DNA of 7,001 nucleotides from CAZKXX01 sp964556705 (GTDB lineage Bacteria; Acidobacteriota; Terriglobia; UBA7540): positions 1 through 7,001 of the forward strand of contig CAZKXX010000138.1 of NCBI GenBank assembly GCA_964556705.1, written 5' to 3'. Within the stretch, counting starts at the first letter, position 1; each line of letters opens with the position of its first letter. The position numbers and the translations under genes are program-made. Positions 1 to 4,834 of the stretch are shown piece after piece. The notes beneath the pieces are model-generated. The model had not been told where the DNA came from. It did not search any database and saw only the letters and a program-made list of their open reading frames with translations.

Positions 1-1
1 G

Positions 2-898
2 CTGCAGCACGCCGACGCGCTGGCCGCGCTGGTGGTGGCGGCCATCGTGATTCATCTGACGCTGAAGCTCGGCCGGCGCACCGTGGACGCGCTGGTGGAC
101 GCGGCGCCGGCGGGCACGGGGGCCAGCATCAGCGCCGCCGTCACGCGCGTGCCCGGAGTGCTGCGGCTCGACCGCTTGCGCGCCCGCAAAAGCGGCGCGC
201 GCCTGTTCGTGGACCTGCGGCTGACGCTCGAGAGCAACATTCCGTTCGAGCACGCCCAGTCGGTGGTGGACCTCGTCGAGGAGGAAATCCACAAACAGTT
301 TCCGAGCGCCGACGTGGTGATTCACGCGGCGCCGCGCGAGCCCGCCTCCAGCGACGTTGTCGAACGCATCCGCGCCATCGCCCACCGGCAGAACTTTCTC
401 ATTCACGACGTCGCGGCCTACGATCTCAGCGGACGCATCTACGTGAACCTCGACCTCGAGGTCGCTCCGGAATTGACGCTGGAAGCCGCGCACGGCCAAG
501 CTTCGCTCCTGGAGGAGGAAATCCTGCGGCGGGTCCCCGAAATTTCCGAGGTCAACATCCACATCGAACCGCTGCTGAGGCAGGTGGAATCTGGCCACGA
601 GGCGGCGGTCCGCGAGGACATGGAGGAGCGGCTGACGGCCATCGCGCGCGAGACGGCCGGAGTGGTCGACGTCCATTCCGTTCAGGCTCATCGCGTGGCG
701 GGAAATGTGATTGTGCGCCTGCACTGCACGCTCGACCCGCATCTCGCCGTGGGCCGGGTGCACGACATCATGGAAGCGCTGGAATTCCGCTTCCGCGAGG
801 CGTTTCCGCACATCGTGAAAGTGAGCATTCACCCGGAACCGAAGGAGCGGCCGAAGCCGGCCAAGAACGGAGAGGGTCGCGGGCGGGAGGGCGACTGA
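2..898 (+). CDS. CDF (cation diffusion facilitator) metal exporter, 3' part, with three tandem C-terminal domains
   Basis: Partial gene: the frame is open from the window edge, so the start and the first five membrane helices are missing. The 298 visible residues begin with a helix reading HADALAALVVAAIVIH (about residues 3-18), which matches the last transmembrane helix of CDF exporters such as YiiP. The conserved linker LVDAAP follows. CDF proteins are proton-driven exporters of Zn, Mn, Fe, Co or Cd in the inner membrane, usually with one cytoplasmic ferredoxin-like domain that binds metal. Here that domain appears three times (about 41-111, 118-191 and 205-282). Each copy has a helix histidine (H84, H164, H254) and a final IHxxP motif (H108, H187, H277). 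The position like YiiP H232 is D57, H135 and H225. The transport-site residues lie off the window, so the metal cannot be assigned. The C-terminus is a short Lys/Arg/Gly-rich tail. Family call is firm; the substrate is unknown. Confidence 0.93.
   Translation: MQHADALAALVVAAIVIHLTLKLGRRTVDALVDAAPAGTGASISAAVTRVPGVLRLDRLRARKSGARLFVDLRLTLESNIPFEHAQSVVDLVEEEIHKQFPSADVVIHAAPREPASSDVVERIRAIAHRQNFLIHDVAAYDLSGRIYVNLDLEVAPELTLEAAHGQASLLEEEILRRVPEISEVNIHIEPLLRQVESGHEAAVREDMEERLTAIARETAGVVDVHSVQAHRVAGNVIVRLHCTLDPHLAVGRVHDIMEALEFRFREAFPHIVKVSIHPEPKERPKPAKNGEGRGREGD
122..847 (+). repeat. Three tandem copies of the CDF cytoplasmic domain (protein-level repeat)
   Basis: Three segments of about 70-78 codons (about 122-334, 353-574 and 614-847) encode the same fold pattern: a helix, a strand ending near D/H, a second strand with a Gly turn (KSGARLFV, LSGRIYVN, VAGNVIVR), a helix containing His, then P...V.IHxxP. 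DNA identity between the copies is low, so this is an old duplication recognised at protein level. The linkers between copies are short (7 and about 13 residues). Confidence 0.85.
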
Positions 899-921
899 GG
901 GGCGAACCCGAACGGAGAGAC

Positions 922-963
922 ACCCCTCCCGGGGTAATGTTCAAGGCTGAAGCGTGGAGGGGT
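922..963. terminator. Possible weak bidirectional terminator between convergent genes
   Basis: The 85-base gap between the CDF stop and the skp stop contains two competing structures. ACCCC at 922-926 pairs with GGGGT at 931-935 around a 4-base loop. Alternatively ACCCCTCC at 922-929 pairs with GGAGGGGT at 956-963 (8 perfect pairs, 26-base loop). Neither is followed by a strong T run on either strand, so intrinsic termination would be weak. The location between two converging genes is the main support. Confidence 0.3.
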
Positions 964-983
964 AGGTCTCGAGTTCCGCAGGA

Positions 984-1589
984 CTAGCGGTTCGGAGCGG
1001 TGGCCGCCGGGCGCGTGGTGGCGCCCGCACCGCCCGAAGGAGCAGGACTCGCCGCCGCTTCCACCGGATGGGCGGCGTCAAACCGCCGGACCATCTCTTC
1101 AGTGAGGTCGATTTCCTGGGCCACGTAGTACACAGGCAGTTGCGCGTCGTCGATGACCAGCACGAACCCGTTCTGCTGCGCGTACTCGTTGACGATCCGC
1201 ACCATCTTCTGGCCGATGCGGCGGAAAGCGTCCTGGGTGTCGGCGTTGAAGTCCGAATTCGCGTCTTCCGTGGCGCGCTTGAAGATCTTCTGCTTGTCTT
1301 CGAGTTCGCGGGAGAGGCGCACGCGCTCCTCATCGCTCAAGGTCGCCGCCTGGCGCTGCAACTGGTCCTGCAGCGCGTTGATTTCCTGCTGCTGGCGCTG
1401 AAGGTCCTGCTGGCGCGGCTGGTACTTCTTCTGGATTTCTCCAAAAACTTTCTTCCCTTCGGCTGTGTTCTGGATCGCCTCCTGAAGGTTCAGGACGCCC
1501 ACTTTGCCGCCGGCCGCCTGCGCCGCCAGAAGGCCGGGGAACGCCAGAAGGGCCAGCACCGGAGTCAGTCGTCGTGCTCGGTTGATCAT
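984..1589 (-). CDS. skp: Skp/OmpH family periplasmic chaperone
   Basis: This 201-residue protein begins with a signal peptide: RARR, a hydrophobic stretch about 9-22, and likely cleavage near LLAAQA (about 23-26). The mature part has the OmpH layout: a first core strand and helix (KVGVLNLQEAIQ, about 29-40), long Gln/Glu/Lys/Arg-rich alpha-helical coiled-coil arms (about 45-125), and a closing core segment (GFVLVIDDAQLPVYYV, about 141-156). A 30-residue Ala/Pro/Gly/Thr tail follows that ordinary Skp proteins, usually about 160 residues, lack. Skp trimers hold unfolded outer-membrane proteins in the periplasm and pass them to BamA. bamA lies immediately upstream on the same strand, 64 bases away, the classical bamA-skp arrangement. 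The ATG start at 1589 is supported by GAGGGA six bases upstream and by the signal peptide. The gene ends with TAG. The call is secure; the tail's role is unknown. Confidence 0.94.
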   Translation of the reverse strand: MINRARRLTPVLALLAFPGLLAAQAAGGKVGVLNLQEAIQNTAEGKKVFGEIQKKYQPRQQDLQRQQQEINALQDQLQRQAATLSDEERVRLSRELEDKQKIFKRATEDANSDFNADTQDAFRRIGQKMVRIVNEYAQQNGFVLVIDDAQLPVYYVAQEIDLTEEMVRRFDAAHPVEAAASPAPSGGAGATTRPAATAPNR

Positions 1590-1595
1590 TCAAAT

Positions 1596-1601
1596 TCCCT
1601 C
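1596..1601 (-). promoter_or_regulatory. Ribosome binding site of skp
   Basis: On the minus strand GAGGGA stands six bases before the ATG at 1589. This fixes the start and argues against the other-frame ATG four bases further upstream, which begins a product without a signal peptide. Confidence 0.75.
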
Positions 1602-1629
1602 AATGGTGAGAATCTTTCTTCGTTCCTGC

Positions 1630-1658
1630 ATTGTACACCAGAGAACATCGAGTCTAAA
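1630..1658 (-). promoter_or_regulatory. Possible sigma-70-type promoter for skp
   Basis: On the minus strand TTTAGA (1653-1658) and TACAAT (1630-1635) are separated by 17 bases. They match the -35 consensus at 4 of 6 positions and the -10 consensus at 5 of 6. The -10 box is 40 bases from the skp ATG, and the -35 box overlaps the bamA TAG stop. This could give skp its own transcript in addition to read-through from bamA. It is a consensus match only, in an otherwise GC-rich region. Confidence 0.35.
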
Positions 1659-4600
1659 ACGTCCGGGCCACAGTGAATCCCAGGCGGGACTTGCGCTCGC
1701 TCAGGCGGAAGCCGCGGAAGGCGGAGAGCGCCCGCTCGAAGGTCGCGTGGTTCGGGAAGAGCGACTCCGGCGGAAAGTCCTGCGGCGGCACAATGGATTC
1801 ATCCACGCGCAGGAAGTTATAGCCCCAGAAGACGCGGATCGGTGCGTTGACGACGGGCAGGATCACCTGAACCTCCAGGCCCGAGGAGCCGCGCGGGCGC
1901 ACGTTCGTCTTGCCGATGGGGCGCAGGAAGTCGGGAGTCGGGAAAAACGGAAACTCGCTCTTCAGCCCCTCTAAAGCGCTCTGCTGGACACGCAACTGGC
2001 TCGTCCGCCACACAAAAGAAGTGCCGAGGTCAACGAAGTAGGAGAGCGTGACGGGGCCGGCGATGGGAATGCGATACTCCGTATTGGTAATCAGCATCGT
2101 ATCGCCGCCGGGGAAAATTGGCGTCCAGACCGGAAAGCGCGTGAAGGAGCCGCACTGGCCGGGGATCTGCCGCCCGTCCGAGCCGACGGCGGGTATCGGC
2201 AGTCCGGCCGGATCGAGGTTGCAGACCTGCGACACCGAGGGGAAAAAGGCCACGGGGCTGACGCTGCGGATGTAGAAGCCTCGGATGTCGTCTTCGCCGC
2301 CGATGAAGAACCGCGAGAACGGGGGCGGGACTCGGCCGCCGTAGCCGGAGACCGTTGAGCCCAGGAAGCGCGTGGCAAAGACGTGCGGATGCTCGCTCTT
2401 CTTCTTGGCCACCGCTTTGAACCACTTGGCTTCCACGACCGGCCGAATGGAGTTCACGTTGCCGCCCAGCGGACCGCCGGAGATCGAGAGCGCGGCGGAC
2501 AGGTAGCGGCCGCGCGTCGGGTTCCACGGGTGGTCCGTGGTGTTGTAAAGGTAGGTCGGCATCACCGAGCTGGTCTTGATGCCGCTCAGCTGGTTCGGGC
2601 CTTCGATGCCGCGGAAGGTGAGCGCCCGGAAAAAGGTGTCCGAGGCCGCGCTGAACGCCTGCAAACTCGAGACCGAATAGCTGTAAGTCAGGCCGACGCG
2701 CGCGAAGCTGCGGCGCAACGGGTAACTGGCAAACACCGTGAAGCCGGCCGAGTTTTGCTGGAAATTCTGGAAGAACGTCTGGCCGACCGTGGTCTGCGCC
2801 AGCGCCTCCGGCCGCACACCGGTGAAAAAGGCCGCCTGACGAAGCTGGTCAAAACGAAAGTCGCTCTTGAAGACGGTAAAGCCGGTCGTAATCGGCCGGT
2901 CGAAGAGGTACGGCTCGGTAAATCCGAACGAATAGAGTTTTTCGTAGGTCCCGAACTGCATCTGCAGGCTCAGGGTCTCTCCCAGTCCGAGAAAGTTGTT
3001 CGTCGCGTAGTTGAACCCAACGAAGTTCCCGGCGAGGCCGCTCACGCCGCCCGAGAACCCGATCGAATTCCGGCCTTTCTCTTTGACATTGACGAGGATG
3101 TCCACCGTCGAGTCGCGGGCGTTCTGCCGGATGTCGTAGTCTTCTTTCTTGACCTGTTCGAAAAACCCGAGCTGGTTGATGCGCAGGACGCTGTAATCCC
3201 AGAGTTCGGAATTGAAAACGCTGCCTTCGTCCACCAGCAGTTCGCGCCGGATGACCTTGTCGCGCGTCTTCGTGTTGCCGGAAAACTCGATGCGGTGAAC
3301 AAAAAACTGCTTCCCTTCGTTGAAGTCGAGCGCCAGGTTGATGATCTTGTTTTTCCGGTCGGGCTCGATATCGGGCTCGGCGGTGAAATTGATGTGGCCG
3401 AAAGCGCCGTAGAGCTTCTGGAAATTCTCGATACTCTTCCGGACGCGCCCCAGGTTGAAGATGTCGCCTTCCTTTAATTGCAGCACGGGCTGGATCTGGT
3501 CCTGCCGGAACAGCTTGTTGCCCCGGATGACGAACCGGCCCAGCCGGTACTGGTCTCCTTCTTCGATGGGAATCGTGACGTCAACCTTTTTCCCGCGTCC
3601 CCAGCTGTAAAAGAAGAACGGCCAGCGACGCTTCGTATCCATCATCTTGATTTCCGGCTCTTTCAGGACGACGTAGAAGTAGCCGTTGTCCTGATAGAGC
3701 GTCCGGATGTGCAGCTCGAGGTCGGCGAGGATGCGATCCTTGTCGTAGGTCTTGTGGAACCAGTAGAACCAGGGCGGGAGTCCGGCGGGGCGCGAAAACT
3801 TCATCACCCGCACCAGCCTCTTGTCCGAGAAAACCGTGTTGCCTTCGAATTTGATGTCCCCGATCTTGACCTTCGGGCCTTCGACGACGAGGAACGTGAG
3901 GGCGACGGAATTGGGCGGAATGTTCCGCGTGCGGGTGCGCACGGTGGCGAACTGCCGGCCGCGTTCGGAAAGCAACTGCTGGAGCACGACCTGGGCGCGC
4001 TTGATGATGACCGGATCGAATTGCGACTGGATCGAGAGGCCGACCTTGCGCTCTTTGAAACGTTCCAGCACGTCGGATTGCGTGACGCTGCTCAGCCCCT
4101 TGTAGTCGATGCTGCGCACGAGCTTCTTCTCGCGCACATAAAACGTGATGATCTTGCCCTTTTCGCCCTCGGAGACTTCCAGGCGGACGTCGTCGAGGAA
4201 CCCGGTGTTCCACAGGGCCATGAAATCGCGCTCCAGCGCGTTCTCGTCGTAATAATCTCCGGGATGCGTGAAAATGCGGGCGCGCAAGGTGGCCGCCGGC
4301 ACGCGCCGGTTGCCGCGGAAGATGATCGTCTCGATCACATCGCGGCCGGGCGCTGCTTCGGGCGCCGGAGTCTCGGTTTCGGCCGGAGGAGGAGTCTCGA
4401 GCGCCGGAGGCTGCTCCTGCTGCGGAGCTTCGGCTGGCGCTTCCAATCGGAGCTGCGGCTCGGCCGATTCGGCGGGTGTTTCCAGGCGAAGGGGCGGAGG
4501 CGCGGATTCGGCCGGAGCGCCCTCCTCATCGGAACCGGGCTCTTCTTGCGGCGCCGCCCACAAGGAAGAAGTCGTGGCAAAAGCAGACACGGCGAGAATC

Positions 4601-4665
4601 GACGCCGCGAGAAAAGTCCACCCCGTCTTCCCGTGTCGAACCTTATCTGCCGAACACATCCCCAA
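1654..4665 (-). CDS. bamA: BamA (YaeT/Omp85) outer-membrane protein assembly factor
   Basis: BamA is the essential outer-membrane core of the Bam complex, folding and inserting beta-barrel proteins. The 1003 residues show a signal peptide (about 12-37, cleavage near SLWAA), an acidic, Pro/Ala-rich linker (about 38-107), five POTRA domains (about 108-181, 182-266, 267-374, 374-455 and 455-530) and a beta-barrel (531-1003). The barrel carries the family motif as GGEDDIRGF (789-797; the IRGF arginine is the loop-6 lock) and ends FTVARTF with the C-terminal aromatic of a beta-signal. It is about 190 residues longer than E. coli BamA (810), through the linker, enlarged POTRA3 and longer barrel loops. 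The start is uncertain: TTG at 4665 has an AG-rich ribosome site 11 bases upstream, while ATG at 4659 is 17 bases from it. The difference is two residues. It lies 169 bases after clpC and 64 bases before skp, all on one strand. TamA or another Omp85 protein is unlikely with five POTRAs and skp adjacent. Confidence 0.97.
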   Translation of the reverse strand: MGMCSADKVRHGKTGWTFLAASILAVSAFATTSSLWAAPQEEPGSDEEGAPAESAPPPLRLETPAESAEPQLRLEAPAEAPQQEQPPALETPPPAETETPAPEAAPGRDVIETIIFRGNRRVPAATLRARIFTHPGDYYDENALERDFMALWNTGFLDDVRLEVSEGEKGKIITFYVREKKLVRSIDYKGLSSVTQSDVLERFKERKVGLSIQSQFDPVIIKRAQVVLQQLLSERGRQFATVRTRTRNIPPNSVALTFLVVEGPKVKIGDIKFEGNTVFSDKRLVRVMKFSRPAGLPPWFYWFHKTYDKDRILADLELHIRTLYQDNGYFYVVLKEPEIKMMDTKRRWPFFFYSWGRGKKVDVTIPIEEGDQYRLGRFVIRGNKLFRQDQIQPVLQLKEGDIFNLGRVRKSIENFQKLYGAFGHINFTAEPDIEPDRKNKIINLALDFNEGKQFFVHRIEFSGNTKTRDKVIRRELLVDEGSVFNSELWDYSVLRINQLGFFEQVKKEDYDIRQNARDSTVDILVNVKEKGRNSIGFSGGVSGLAGNFVGFNYATNNFLGLGETLSLQMQFGTYEKLYSFGFTEPYLFDRPITTGFTVFKSDFRFDQLRQAAFFTGVRPEALAQTTVGQTFFQNFQQNSAGFTVFASYPLRRSFARVGLTYSYSVSSLQAFSAASDTFFRALTFRGIEGPNQLSGIKTSSVMPTYLYNTTDHPWNPTRGRYLSAALSISGGPLGGNVNSIRPVVEAKWFKAVAKKKSEHPHVFATRFLGSTVSGYGGRVPPPFSRFFIGGEDDIRGFYIRSVSPVAFFPSVSQVCNLDPAGLPIPAVGSDGRQIPGQCGSFTRFPVWTPIFPGGDTMLITNTEYRIPIAGPVTLSYFVDLGTSFVWRTSQLRVQQSALEGLKSEFPFFPTPDFLRPIGKTNVRPRGSSGLEVQVILPVVNAPIRVFWGYNFLRVDESIVPPQDFPPESLFPNHATFERALSAFRGFRLSERKSRLGFTVARTF
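4438..4515 (-). repeat. Two tandem 39-base units encoding a 13-residue repeat in the BamA linker
   Basis: Residues 51-63 (PAESAPPPLRLET) and 64-76 (PAESAEPQLRLEA) are adjacent copies differing at three positions. A degenerate third copy (PAEA...ALET) runs to about residue 91. The segment follows the signal peptide and precedes POTRA1, so it should be periplasmic and probably disordered. Confidence 0.8.
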
Positions 4666-4676
4666 CGGACAGTCCG

Positions 4677-4685
4677 CTCCCCCCT
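4677..4685 (-). promoter_or_regulatory. Likely ribosome binding site of bamA
   Basis: On the minus strand AGGGGGGAG lies 11 bases before the TTG at 4665 and 17 bases before the ATG at 4659. The spacing slightly favours TTG, while codon preference favours ATG. It is the only purine-rich ribosome-type site nearby. Confidence 0.5.
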
Positions 4686-4814
4686 GGGTTCATTCCGATG
4701 TGATTAATCCGATGCTGGGAACCCGCCTGAAGTTGGCCCGAAAATCGGCCGAACTCGCCTCCTCGGACGGGATAATCGCGGAACCGCCAGGCGTGAAATC
4801 CCCGTTCCCTTTGA

Positions 4815-4830
4815 GAAGGGCCGGCCCTTC
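4815..4830 (-). terminator. Palindromic hairpin just after clpC, possible weak terminator or attenuator
   Basis: GAAGGGCCGGCCCTTC is a perfect 16-base palindrome starting four bases after the clpC TGA. As RNA it gives a 6-pair stem with a CCGG loop, plus one possible G-U pair. No U run follows on the clpC strand, so it may only pause or partly stop transcription, or protect the 3' end, rather than fully separate clpC from bamA. Confidence 0.4.
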
Positions 4831-4834
4831 CGCC

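Noticed and set aside
1330..1593. Minus-strand 87-codon frame starting four bases before skp
   Set aside because: It overlaps skp in another frame, has a Pro/Gly/Arg-rich composition and no signal peptide, and the ribosome site fits the skp ATG better.
1068..1974. Plus-strand open frames opposite skp and the bamA 3' end
   Set aside because: They are mirror frames of skp and bamA. Leucine-rich stretches come from Gln/Glu/Lys codons of the coiled coil read backwards.
2383..4707. Long plus-strand open frames (364 and 409 codons) antisense to bamA
   Set aside because: Both sit opposite POTRA and barrel codons, have the same skewed composition, and lack a supported start or domain.
4690..4800. 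Promoter boxes upstream of bamA (GATTAT and ATTAAT as -10, TTCAGG as -35, GGGAAC as a sigma-E-like element)
   Set aside because: Each matches its consensus at only 3-4 of 6 positions or lacks a partner box at correct spacing; not strong enough to annotate.
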